64,000 nucleotides of DNA from Micrasema longulum (GCA_022494885.1 JAGVSM010003598.1:119314-183313), one strand, 5' to 3'; positions 53,295 through 64,000 are shown, counted from the first letter of the stretch. Notes: generated from the letters alone by a model not told the origin. Numbers and translations: made by a program.

Positions 53295-55355
53295 GAGGAG
53301 GCAACTTGGGTTAGGGTTTTCGCGAGGCATGCGCAACACGTGTCCATCATTATTACCATCGTGTTATCAAAGTAATCTAACCCTTATTTGCCCATGTTGT
53401 TGCATAAGACACTAGATTGGAATAGTAAATACGACGTTTCTCGATCAGGTGTTACATAATAGGTAAAGTGACAGTTAATTACGCTTCAAGTGTTAATCTA
53501 GAGACAGTGACATATTGCGGAGTAGAACAACCACCTTATGAACGAATATTTCATTTTGACTCTCCCAGAAGTCGAGACTAGGACTTTAAGCATGGTGAGC
53601 GAACACGCCAACAAAGATACTACTAGGTGGACTTTTTTATACTCATACAAACATTAAAGTTGAAACTAAAGAAACGAAAATATTTATTTGTTGGTTGGAA
53701 AAAGTTGCAATTTCGCAATAAACCCGTCAATGTACAAAATTGCACAAAAAGGACAAATAAATATCGTTATAAAAAAAATAAATCCTTGCGGGATTTTTTA
53801 TTTTTTAATTGAACAATTAAACAACGAACAATGAAAACAAGAACAATAAAGAACTTTACAAAATAAACAAAAACAAGTGAAAAATAATAATAAAGCAATG
53901 GGACCGGAACACAGAACAACTAAATGACCCTATCTTTTTTTCGACCATTAATAAATAATAGAGCATTTCTATTAATTATTTTAAATTGAACATCAAAACT
54001 ATCAGTAAACGTTAAATGATTGCTCAGTTTACATTGTCTCTGAATAGATGAGTTATTATAAAAAATTGGTACTGGATCGGTTTTTGTCGCGTACGAGTTT
54101 TAGAAGCATTATAAGTTAAGAGATTTTTTGAATCAAAAAAGTCCAACGTTTAACTTTAAATAAAATCATGAAGTCATTTTGAAAGTTTTCGAATATTATT
54201 TTTAAGATGTCTATTATCTTTATATTCAATACTTATTATTCAACAAAGCATAACATTTAGATATTTTAATCCGTAAAATATTCTTGCACGAACTCGTATC
54301 CATGTATTAAATATTTATGTATATATTTATAAGGTATGGTGTCCATGAAATATTAACAAAAAATCAAATGTTCCAAAGCGCATGTCAAGCTATACATACA
54401 ATTTGCTTGTTTAATTATAAATGGGTTAAATATTAAATCACAATAGCTTAATAATCATCCCCAATTTCGTCATAATAGTGTTCGAAATATTACTTTGGGG
54501 AACAGTTCGAGTGGAAAGAACGCGAGATATCAGAGCCCTGTGACATTTATGTTAGCACCGTTTCGTGATTGTTTGGCAATTAGGACTACGGTCTGTCACG
54601 CAGAGTTACGTAAAGCGAAATACATCAAGTATTTATTACGTCAACAATTCTATGCCAACTTCTTTCACAATCAGGTTTGAAAAATACAATACGCCCCCCT
54701 CTAACAAAAACCATTGTATTCGTATTTTAGAAACAAATATTTACAAAATAACCTAGGTATGTTTTTCTATTCTGTTGTATGCGTTACCTTAATTTGCTGA
54801 GTGACCAAGTTAAATACTAAATTTAAAAAAAAAAGTACATTCAAACTTTTTTAGACATTTGTTTTTTTTATAGCAAAGTAATTTTTAAATTACGCTAGTA
54901 TAAATGCGGAGTGCTTTATAGACCAGACTACTATATTTTTCCGTACAAAATCTAAACGGGTAGTGAATGGTATGATTACGTTTGTTTGTTACTTAATGTA
55001 AAAGTTGCATTACCTTTTGGATTAGCATAAAACGATTTTTGTTTTAATGAAAAAACGATTAAATTGTACCTTGATTACATTACTAAAATAAATGTTTTTT
55101 AATGTAATCACGAATCAATTTTAATCGCAGAAACCAGAATATAAACAATAATTTATATTTTTGTCAACTGCAAAATTAGTTTTTTCTAGATGTATTTATT
55201 TGTACATCAATTATTTAAATACGTTAAAATAACTAGTGTCATTAATAAAATTGATTTCTTTCTTAATTGAATGCAGTTCTTTGCGAATTAAGCTTATAAA
55301 AATTAGTTTTAGAATAACACAATAAATAATATTCAATACATAGTAGTAAATATTT
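53295..55355. other. No gene recognised
   Basis: 53530-53625 may hold a very decayed minus-strand SINE family C head (GGCGTGTTCGCTCACCATG). The open frames at 53627-53812 and 54495-54756 show no domain. Otherwise AT-rich. Confidence 0.4.
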
Positions 55356-55359
55356 ATAC

Positions 55360-55530
55360 ATAACCAATTACCAATTTTTCTATGTCTACCATTTTAAAGA
55401 CGTAATTGTGTCTTCATCAGTACACTAATTACACTAACATGCAAATGCCACTTAACCATAGTTGTAAAAGTATAAATATTTACCAACATTTTTCAAATGT
55501 TTGATCCCAAAGTTAATGGTTAAATATTTA
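55360..55530 (+). mobile_element. Hammerhead-pair element, copy 4, right motif lost
   Basis: A minus-strand hammerhead motif is followed about 70 bases later by AAATGTTTGATCCCAAAGTTAATGG (about 55495-55519, landmark only), the module found after the right-hand motif in copies 1 and 2. The intervening plus-strand motif is not recognisable. Confidence 0.5.
55381..55430 (-). ncRNA. Hammerhead-ribozyme-like motif with canonical CTGATGA
   Basis: The minus strand carries CTGATGA (55420-55414) and a stem II closed by AGAC/GTCT with an enlarged loop. AAAAT stands where GAAAC is expected, then GGTA and GACATAG. Stem I GTGT pairs with ACAT (one wobble). The G12-to-A change and a broken stem III suggest loss of activity. 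Confidence 0.5.
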
Positions 55531-55534
55531 AAAA

Positions 55535-57070
55535 AATATTTAGTTGTATTTCAAGATTTTTTTTTTAAACTTGGCGTTTCAATTGCAATGGTTGACATTG
55601 ACAACCTTGATTTGTTTTAATGTTAACCTTACATGCTCAATGAAGAGGATCTGCTCCATTCCGATTAATGGTATATAAGTGGTTTTCAACCATGTTTATC
55701 ACTCAGCGACTAGTTTATTATATTGTTTAAATACTAGCCATTTTTATTTACTATAAAAAGTCGCCACTAGGGTAAAAATTTTCGATAAAATTTTAAACAA
55801 AAAGTCAGTTGCACGTATTCTGGCAAAAGTGTAATTTAGCTAATGTTCATTGAGATGATTTTTTTGTTTTTTTTCTTGAAGAGTTGAAGTTATAATAATT
55901 GTTTCCGCGACTTTCATTATTATGTAAAAAGATGTTCATAAGAATCGTTATTTCTTGTTTTTCTTACATTCTTGTATTTTTTAACATGTGAATGCCCGAT
56001 ATTGCTCACTTAAACTAAAATATAAAGTTAAACCTGAAATATTTTTTTTTCATTATTTTTCCCAGTATTTTGTACAAAAAACATTCATAAAAATATGTTT
56101 TAAGTTAGAATATTGAAATTAGACATTGATAGATTATAATAACATTGCGCCTTACTAGCATAATTCCCAACACGGTTAAAAAAATAGGTATTTATAAAAT
56201 GAGTTATAAAATATTGAACGTCTGATGAATGCGGACAAAAGATCAACGCGCTATCCATAAAAAGCCGCATCATATTTTTGTCTGTCGCTTTAATTTGACA
56301 AAGTGGGGTCTCTTCTTGCACATGCTGGTATGTTAGTATGCTGCGCTGCTATTTATCCTTCAGCTCATTCAGACATTCAGTTATTTGCTTCCTCCATTGT
56401 GAGATACAAGTGCCATACGCGAAAAGCACGCTTCGCTATAGAACTCCATACATTAAAGTATAAGTAAATAGAGTATAGGGCTCTCAGTTGTACCAGGAAA
56501 CTGACTGGCATGCATACTTTTGATAAATGGTCGACTTCCATATTTGGAATAGTTTAAACGTTCAGATAAATAGCTCGCGCTTCAGAGCTAACTCCTGTAC
56601 AAACGTACGTACGTCATTTTCAAGAATTGTTTTGTCAGTAGGTACTGCTGCTTTATATAAAATATTGCATCTTTTGCTATAAAATATATCGATTTTACAT
56701 GTCAAATCGGAAAAGACATTTTAAAACCCTTCTAAAATTTAAACCTTACCCAGTCTGTGTAATATATGATTATAAAAACACAAATAATGCATGTTAAAGC
56801 AATATAAATAAGTCGTTTAAGTGTTACTTATAAGTGCATTTTAGTATCGATATAAAAATACTTAATTCTCAAAAAATTTTCATTCGAAACATGGCTAACA
56901 AATTAATTTAAGACTAACTGAACTAAAAGAAACTCCAAATTTGTGCTTAATTACTAACAGTGTTGTATAAATTTTCTGGTTGAAAATATGCATATATATG
57001 TCATAAATTTATAGATAAATAAACAGGTTATTTATTGGGAATATTTTGAAAGATACCAATTTGTGTTTTT
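55535..57070. other. AT-rich sequence, no gene; weak promoter-like site
   Basis: TATATAAG at about 55671 with TCACTCAG about 27 bases downstream is a plausible core promoter, but no downstream frame or repeat supports it. 56330-56640 is GC-richer and single-copy. Confidence 0.35.
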
Positions 57071-57074
57071 ATTA

Positions 57075-57195
57075 TTTACCTAAATATTTAAACTACAAAG
57101 CTATTTTTTGTAAGTTGCAAGTGCTGGACACATGTTGTGATAGACCGAGGTTTGAATCTTAGGTCTCTGATTCGTTAATACGACATTACCACTGA
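57075..57195 (-). repeat. SINE family A, very decayed
   Basis: A minus-strand B-box-like ATTCAAACCTCGG and flanks GTGGTAATGTCGTATTAACGAATCAGAGACC follow family A order weakly. The segment is short and the call uncertain. Confidence 0.4.
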
Positions 57196-57286
57196 TTACA
57201 TCACCAGTTATAAATAAATATTAAGAAATCAAAAATAAATATCTTTTATTTATCCGTTTCGATGTTTATGAAAAACATACAACAAT

Positions 57287-57310
57287 ATCAATTCAATTCA
57301 ATTCAATTAA
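57287..57310 (+). repeat. Pentanucleotide repeat (ATTCA)n
   Basis: About four to five units of ATTCA/CAATT in an otherwise AT-rich stretch. Confidence 0.85.
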
Positions 57311-57314
57311 TTTG

Positions 57315-58550
57315 TTTTTAATATAACATATTCATTACAAATTCAATACGGACATATTATAAAAAAGATTTAAAAAATACACGAAAGAGACTCATATCAA
57401 AGTAGTAGGAGAATCCTGCTCCGGTATAATATACTAGTAACTATTCTATTATTTTAGATGAATACGGTTTATCGATCATACTTGATAAGAAATAGGTTTT
57501 TTTTGGTGAATTGAAAAAACTGTAAGTGTCTGTTTTAGATAAGTTGGAAATTACTTCTAAGTGTGTAAACCATACAAAAAACGTAACACATATACGTAAG
57601 TAGATAATTAATGCCACATGGGGTCTTAGTTATAAACCTGGTATAAAATTACACTTAGGTTTACTGATAGAATAAGGATGGTAAAGTAAAAATTTTCACT
57701 TATTAACCTTGCATAAAGTTGTACTCGGTATGGAGCTGGATAGCGACCATGGATACCTATTCTAAGTTTATACCTGCATCCAACGCAGTATAACACTGGA
57801 ATAAACCAACGATATGTCATCATTTATATTTTTCAGTAGTAAAATGAATTACATTTATCTCGAATTCAATCAATTTAGAAAACATGCTGTGTTATTAGAG
57901 ATTTTAAAGTAAAATATCGGTTATGAGTGTCTGGGGCAAGACGTACTTTGTATTTCAAGACACTATGGTTAATGTTTTATTCAATGTTTTAAATATTTAT
58001 AAGCCAATCTCTTCGTTTATTAATTTGAAACGTTTGGCAAACGCTACGGATTAAGTTTTAAATAAAAAAAACGGGTCGTGCTAGTTCATGAACGAATGAA
58101 TTGCCAAACAGTAATTTTCTAAAACGTAACTCATTTATGTATAATAAATTATCTGTAACCCACCCAGTGGGATTTGAAGGTAAACATTGCTCTCCGGTAT
58201 CAGCCTTGCTCTCAGCTCAGCGCGAGTGGATTAAGTGCATATTTGAATTGTTAAGAATTAAGTGAATGCTGGATTACTTATGTGAATCCATCTTAGACTT
58301 ACGTTTCTCTATCTTATGTAAATACTACCCGGATACTCTCTTCTTTAGCAAGTAGTGCCTTGGGAAAAGCTTTCAATTTGATTACACACACACAGTTTAC
58401 CTACATAAATTGTTGTTAAAATTATAATTCTTTTTAATTTATTACCAAATTAAACATTATTTTATATATTGATTAACAAATTTTAATTTTTTTCATCATA
58501 AATCTCATACAGTAATATTTATTTTTTTTCGCAAAAAAAACATTTATAAA
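57315..58550. other. No gene recognised
   Basis: 57610-57790 and 58150-58350 are GC-richer than their surroundings and appear single-copy. No coding domain was seen. Confidence 0.4.
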
Positions 58551-58554
58551 TATT

Positions 58555-58680
58555 TGAGACAGGTTGTGATCCCCTGAGTAGTATCCTGGGCTCCGGATCA
58601 GGAGGTCCGAGGTTATTATGCCGCTCTACCACACCCATGTTTTTCATTTTCTAATACGGCTATTTACGAATAAAAAATAA
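58555..58680 (+). repeat. SINE family A, decayed and internally deleted
   Basis: GGTTGTGATCCCCTGAGTAG, a broken B box (GAGGTTATTATG), GCTCTACCACACCC and CATTTTCTAATACGGC follow the family order with several gaps. Confidence 0.55.
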
Positions 58681-59100
58681 TTGAACAATGTTTGAGTATG
58701 TCCAAATGCTTGCAAACTGGCTGGATTTCCTCCCTAGGGAGTGTTTCATATTTAAATTTATTTCAACAGAGAGGGAAAATAATTTTGAGAAGGGAACATG
58801 AAAGAAGTATAAAAATTGGAAAATTGTTTTCAAGCGTTGCCTATTAGGTGATTTGGTTCAGCCAGATGAATCTCACCCACGTGATAAAAGTTTCAGCTCT
58901 TTTACTTCACAAAAGTCAACAGATGGAAGAGTTGAGGAAGTGTGAATGTTCAAACATGGGCAGAATGGTGAATGTTACACACAGTGTGTAAAGTGGCCAC
59001 TTAAACCAGCCAATGACAGGTCATAAGCCCTGTAAATGCCTAGACTTCCATATTCCCTCTCAAAAATTTTTTCCCTCTCTGTCAAAATATTTAAAAAAAA
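58678..59100 (+). repeat. Foldback-like repeat family F with inverted ends
   Basis: The head (TTGAGTATGTCCAAATGC, TCCTCCCTAGGGAGTG) leads to ACAGAGAGGGAAAATAATTTTGAG (58769-58792). The right end carries the inverse, CTCAAAAATTTTTTCCCTCTCTGT (59059-59082). Between them lies the family arm in inverted orientation (GGTTCAGCCAGATGAATC, AAGTCAACAGATGGAAGAG, GCCAATGACAGGTCATAAG). It resembles a foldback or MITE-like DNA element; there is no coding sequence. Confidence 0.75.
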
Positions 59101-59110
59101 AAAATGGTTT

Positions 59111-59166
59111 ATTCATTTAATAAGATGTTTAAGCATAAAGTTAATGCCTTAAATATTAATAACAAG
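59111..59166 (+). repeat. Orphan TTTGACC-module, left of the RT fragment
   Basis: TAAGATGTTTAAGCATAAAG and TTAATGCCTTAAATATTAATAAC match the tail module of the hammerhead-pair elements (for example 34083-34117), without a recognisable hammerhead. A second orphan copy lies at 60335-60390. Confidence 0.55.
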
Positions 59167-59240
59167 TATATTTTTAGTGACTTGTATATAACCGTTAGAT
59201 ACAAACGAACGTAAACGAAAACAAAAACAAAATACAAAAA

Positions 59241-60180
59241 AACAATTTTGGAGTACCAAAAGGATATATTTTGGGTCCACTTTTGTATATTTTATATATT
59301 AATGACTTATTTCTGTACAATTTTAAACGGAAAATAATTATGTATGCTGACGACATAGAACTATTTAACAAGAATCAAACTGACGCATTTACTAACAAAG
59401 ATATAAACGATGACCTTACTATGTTGATTAAATGGACAAATACAAACTTACTTACACTTAATGAAAAAAATATAATATTATACATTTTCAATCTAGAAAA
59501 AAAATGTCATAAAATGGATGCTTACATAAACGAAGAACGACTTATTGAAATTCAACATGTTAAATATTAAGGACTAACAATAGACAAAAAATTGACATGG
59601 ACAGCTCACATCAATAATGTATTTAGCAAAATAATTAATCTAAAATTTTGTTCCGAAAACAGATTTTCTTTTTGTGTAGGAAGCCTATTTGTAGCCAAAT
59701 CTAAAATATGTTATATGCAACAATTATGGATAATAGGAAACCAAAATGACATAAACAGACTACAATGACAGCAAAATAAAAAAATGAAGCAAGTTTCTGA
59801 CCTCTCTTATCACCCTTATCACCAACTACAGAACCTAAAAAAAAAACTAAACGATTAAATGTGAATGAACTTTTTCAACTTGAATCTTTAAAATTTATTC
59901 AAAAGTTAGCAACTGATATTATTGTAGACAAAGAACTAAAACTGGAAAAAAATGTAATAAACATGAACATAATACAATAATATCAGAACAATACTACATA
60001 CAAACATTTGAAAACAAGATAAGAACAATCAAGACTAATATATGAGGGACTGAAATTAAACAATAAACTACCAGACATAACTAAACAAAAGACTAACTTT
60101 TCAAAAGGCGTTATAAATGTAATTATTAACAATAGAGTATAAATAAAAAATGAAATGTTATTTTTGTTAAATGAATGTAA
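59241..60180 (+). pseudogene. Non-LTR reverse transcriptase, palm to C terminus, intact YADD but broken downstream
   Basis: It begins at FGVPKGYILGPLLYILYIND and continues with MYADDIELF (catalytic YADD retained), LTMLIKWTNTNLLTLNEKN, and a stop at 59568-59570. The next codons read GLTIDKKLTWTAHINNV. Further broken segments read VNELFQLESLKFIQKLA near 59865 (after a frame change) and end in the N-x-x-INNRV region near 60140. Motif order fits a jockey-like element of a different family from the others here. It is 5'-truncated at motif B and lacks the motif A aspartate. Confidence 0.8.
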
Positions 60181-60334
60181 TAATATGTAATGAATCAATT
60201 TAAAATATTACAAAAAACATGCAAAACTTATCCTACACATCAATATATATAAGTATAAAATGGTTTTATATGTAAATATAGTTATGTCAATGTTTGTAAT
60301 GTAATATGTAAAGATGGTTAAATACAAATATTTA

Positions 60335-60390
60335 AACACATTAATTTAAATGTTTTTCCGCAAAGTTAATGCTTTGAATATTAACATATT
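60335..60390 (+). repeat. Orphan TTTGACC-module, right of the RT fragment
   Basis: AATGTTTTTCCGCAAAGTTAATGC and TTTGAATATTAACAT align with 59121-59163 in direct orientation. The two copies flank the reverse-transcriptase fragment. Confidence 0.5.
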
Positions 60391-60394
60391 TTAA

Positions 60395-61205
60395 TATATT
60401 TTTTCTTTCTTTATTCAAAATATTAAAAATTTGTAAAGATTTTCTTAAAATGAAATAAAATTTTATTTAGATTAGAGTTTAATATAAATATATCTGTGTA
60501 TATTCATTTATACTGAAAAGGAAAAGGATTATTTTTTGCTTACGCAAAGCGAATCAAGATTGTGTGGGTTTTTGAAAACAATAAACAGTCTCTTTTTAGA
60601 AACCTTTTAAACCCTTTTATATTCCATAGTTCATTTTCAAGACCATAGAATGGTTTGAATTTTATCACCGAAAATAAATTCGGTTATGAAAACAATGAAA
60701 TAAATATAAAAATCACATAAATCCCCATATATGTCAAAATGTGGTGAACGCCGCTGAAATCCATGCATGAAATCTGAAATTCGGAACGAGGGGCTTAACC
60801 AGCAATCGAAATGGGGTAGGAAGAAGCATCCCTTATTTGCAGAACATTTCAACTCGGTCACAAGGGATGGTAATAATGCCAAATGAAGATTATGCCAACG
60901 ACGCCACTATTGGGGCGTTTTGCAAACGAATATAGAATTTGATCTTCTATCTTAGTTCGGATTTCTTTCAAAGAAATCGAATTTGGACAGAGACGAAATC
61001 AGAATATCTATACAGCATCACAAATATGAATACAGTGTCAAAATTGCGGATAGGTGCTTACTTGATTAATCGAATACACATATTTTAATGAGTGCAAATA
61101 ATATACATGTTACACTATTGCCTATATTTAGAAACAAAACTCATGTTGAGGAATGTACTCGTAATAATGGGGAAATCTAAATCAAACAATGATAATCAAA
61201 TAATA
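60395..61205. other. No gene recognised
   Basis: 60700-61050 is a little GC-richer. An 81-codon minus-strand frame (60637-60882) has no recognisable domain. Confidence 0.45.
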
Positions 61206-61209
61206 ATAT

Positions 61210-62825
61210 CTTAGAAGAGACAAACCTAATGAAGAGATTGCAAATGAGCTTGGTAAAAGGTTTTTTGACTATATAAAAGATCTTGGACATGAATGCAAAT
61301 CACTTTTTCTGCAAAATAACGCAGCAAACTCTTCCTTAGTGTATATACTTAAATGTAAGCCGCGGGACATTTTTAGATCTCTTAGTAACTATAAAGCTCC
61401 TAGGTATGATGGCATTAGAGCACGAGACTTCAAAACTATTTTTTAACTAATTAGTCCAAGTCTAAATCATATTTTAAATTTGTGAATTAAAAACAAAACC
61501 CATCCAGATGCTTTTAAAACAGCAATCGTAAGACCTTTTTATAAAGGGGGATTACATTCGGACTATGGAAATTATCGTCCTATTTCTCTTCTCCCAACCA
61601 TAAATAATGTTTTTGAAAAATATCTTTTTAAATGTAGTTTTATCTAGAAATAATATTTTATGTTCAAATCAATAAGGATTCCAGAAAAAAAAGACTACTA
61701 CGCTTCTACTCTCTAGATTTTTAAATTATATAATCGAGGGACTTAATGATATAAAACAAGTTTTTGGATTGATGATAGACTTTTTGAAAGCCTTCGACAC
61801 GCTTAATCATAAAACACTTGTTAAATCCCTCGAAGTTGCAGGAATAAGGAAAAGATACAATAAATTTCGGAAAACTACCTAAAAAATTGTTGCATGAAAG
61901 TAAAAGTTGGAGAAAATTTTCGTGATAAAAGAGTTGAGTTTATGGGAACAGCTCAAAGATCAGTTAAAGGACCGATTCATTACTTAATATATTGTAATTC
62001 AATGGGAAATCATGTAAATTTTTCGAATTGCATCCAATTCGCAGGCAATACTGCCTTAGTAATCAGCCATTCAAATGTAAAAAATGCCCAAAAAATGCTT
62101 CAAGAAAATTTTTCAAATCTCATCTAATTGGCGCATGACTATCCATAGTTAGTAATTCTAAAAAAAACGAAATTGTTCATGTATCCTCACCATATATCAC
62201 CATTTGTGAATTTAAAATAGAAATACAAGCTCATATACATTTTTGCCTAGATAAATGTGATTGTCTTATTATAGATGTTGTAAATAATCATTTATATTTA
62301 GGATTAATTATTGGTGTACATATTGATGGAATCTGCGACAGGTTAAGGTACTGGCTTAAGGTCATTTATAAAATCAAAAGCATACTATTCTTCAAAACGT
62401 TAAGAAACATATATACCTCGATCATTGAATCAATTATATCTTACGGACTGCGTGTCCAGACACGACCCGACCCCAGGGTCTCACCTTCCAGTCTCATCTG
62501 GGTAAAATTTATGGTATGCAGGTGAGACTGTTAAAGAGGATTGTACCAGACAGCTTAATCTGGGGGGCGAAGGTGTAAATTTAAAATTCTGTAATGTCCT
62601 GCCGGTAAAACAACTTTGTGACTATTGATTGATTTGATTATTGATTGAAGATCACTTAGTTGATCCGGAATATAAATAAAAAGTTTCCCACACTCACAAC
62701 ACTAGATCAAAAACTAAGGGCTTCCCGATCGTTCCCCGAATTACAAATTATTTCGGAGAGTGAACATTAAATTGGGTTATTTCAAGGTTGTTCAATGATC
62801 TTCCACAAACCGGCTAGGTATTTAC
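61210..62825 (+). pseudogene. Non-LTR retrotransposon family X, most of the RT domain, degenerate
   Basis: In order: PNEEIANELGKRFFDYIKDL, NYKAPRYDGIRARDFK, FYKGGLHSDYGNYRPISLLP (fingers), DFLKAFDTLNH with motif A Asp retained (about 61780-61812), VKGPIHYLIYCNSMGNH, and FAGNTALV where the catalytic FADDT box has become FAGNT. Then HLYLGLIIG, IIESIISYGLRV, MQVRLLKRIVPDS, FCNVLPVKQLCDY and HTHNTRSKTKGFPIVPR with RLFNDLPQT near 62810. At least six stops or shifts are needed to read it, so it is long dead. The 3' end is missing, because family Y starts immediately after. Confidence 0.85.
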
Positions 62826-62829
62826 GCCC

Positions 62830-63329
62830 ACTATTAAAATGGTATACTATGCATTTGTACAGTCATCGCTTTCCTATGAAATAATTGAATAGGTGGGAGC
62901 TTATAGCAACCATATTAAACCGTTAGAAACTGTTCAATAATGCTTCACAAAAAATGCACTTTTCCTTCTTTCCAATTGTTCCAAGAAACTAGACTTTTAG
63001 CTATAAGACAAATATATTGTTTTCAATGTTTAAAATATATATTTAAGAACCAAAATATATTTACAAGTAATTCAAATATATCAAGTCAAAGAAGGAATCG
63101 TGTGTTAGAAATACCACATTGTAAAACGAGGCTAGCACGGAGACATGCATATTTTATACGCCCAAAAACTTTTAATTCCATTTTTACTGATAATATTTCA
63201 TTAATCCCAGACATTCAAAATTTTCTTCTTTTAAAAAACACGCACTATCCTGGATTCAAACAAAAAAAAATAACTCTTTTTTTCTTTTATATATTTTGTT
63301 ATCCTTCGGGAACATTTTTTCTTTTTTAA
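62830..63329 (+). pseudogene. Family Y reverse transcriptase, C-terminal part, copy 2
   Basis: KMVYYAFVQSSLSYEIIE, then stops, then from 62940 an open segment with LLAIRQIYCFQCLKYIFKNQ, SSQRRNRVLEIPHCKTRLAR and HAYFIRPKTFNSIF ending near 63329. It is colinear with 31483-31743 and extends about 170 codons further upstream than that copy. The frame runs on past the stop used in copy 1 because of small changes after HYPGFK. The catalytic domain is absent. Confidence 0.8.
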
Positions 63330-63540
63330 TTACTATAAAATAAAAAAGTACCTTATAATCTTGAACAAAATATTTTCTTTTCTCTTTCTTATATTACACA
63401 AATATATATTACCTGTCTTTTTATTATAGGAGCGAAAATTCATAAACATTTTTTGTACACCCACGAACAGGCCATGCCTTTGTGGGATTTTTTTGTTTAC
63501 TATTTTTACTGTTAATATGTATTTAATACTGCGTGGGATG
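63330..63540 (+). mobile_element. Family Y 3' untranslated region, copy 2
   Basis: TTATTATAGGAGCGAAAATTCAT and the 25-base hairpin at 63461-63485 (CCACGAACAGG...CCTTTGTGG) match 31921-31990. No clear A tail remains. Confidence 0.75.
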
Positions 63541-63544
63541 TATC

Positions 63545-64000
63545 CCCAGCGTAAAAATAAGTTTTCATGTATGTATTTCAAACATCAACGTCAATTTATA
63601 AAAATCTTGTTATTCAATTGGAAATATTAATAATAATTAAAAAAAAACAAATGTTGTTCATGTTGGTAGAGTTACCAAAGTAAATTAAAATAAAAAATCA
63701 ACATCTTTGAATAAATAAACAAGAAAGCATCATTAGTAAGGAAAATTAGGAGCGAGGAAAGCATTTTGTTTTGGGGAAATATAAAACAAACAAGATAAAG
63801 ATTACTCTTCCATCGAATCGGAAGTATTTCACACTTGGGACTCACACTACTTTTTCTTGCCTCGGAATATCTAGGAAATACATCAAGACAACAGGCGTAG
63901 GGTCCAATTTATCAACGTTCAACTGAATTGATTTAATCAAACATTTAGAAAAATATAAAATAATAGTAATTATAAAAACCAATAACAGATTATAATTTGT
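63545..64000. other. AT-rich sequence, nothing recognised
   Basis: No gene or shared repeat was seen up to the window edge. Confidence 0.5.

Noticed and set aside
56218..56245. CTGATGAATGCGG as a hammerhead core
   Set aside because: No closing stem II and no GAAA box in the expected position.

Overview
The window is AT-rich eukaryotic DNA without a convincing host protein-coding gene. It holds jockey-like and CR1/L2-like non-LTR retrotransposon fragments, a Penelope-like fragment, a hAT transposon remnant and several families of tRNA-derived SINEs. That mix suggests an arthropod, most likely an insect, but I cannot name the species. No rRNA gene, functional tRNA, CRISPR array or bacterial-type operon is visible. 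Every reverse-transcriptase fragment is 5'-truncated, and nearly all are also broken by stops or frameshifts, so the window reads as intergenic or intronic repeat-rich DNA.

Layout. 0-13 kb: SINE-rich (families A, C and D here) with two Penelope-type hammerhead-ribozyme-like motifs (1.5 and 12.6 kb). 13-23 kb: mostly unique AT-rich DNA with GC-richer patches (15.7-16.6, 18.7-19.1 and 19.4-19.6 kb), a SINE-in-SINE chimera (17 kb) and a pair of hammerhead motifs in inverted orientation (19.7-19.9 kb). 23-36 kb is the densest part: five non-LTR fragments, a long dispersed repeat in two copies (26.4 and 29.4 kb), an LTR-like promoter block (30.5-30.9 kb), a three-level nested insertion (32.1-34.5 kb) and a hAT element with perfect 8-bp target-site duplications (34.95-35.57 kb). 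36-48.7 kb: SINEs, three minus-strand retrotransposon 3' ends and the longest CR1/L2-like copy. 48.7-55 kb: almost featureless, except a Penelope GIY-YIG remnant at 52.6 kb. 55-64 kb: another hammerhead motif, foldback repeats and three further reverse-transcriptase fragments.

The most interesting content is a dispersed family of at least six hammerhead-like motifs sharing the pattern CTGAnGA / GACG-loop-CGTC / GAAA / palindromic ACCGGT / A. They tend to occur as inverted pairs followed by a conserved module containing TTTGACCACAAAGTTAATG. One such unit (32305-34117) interrupts another repeat family, is flanked by AAAATAGA on both sides, and itself contains a jockey-like fragment. A second type, with stem III reduced to ACGT, is typical of Penelope-like elements.

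The annotated sequences are mobile-element remnants rather than genes in a shared pathway. Boundaries of dispersed repeats were found by eye from copies within this window and may be off by 10-30 bases.
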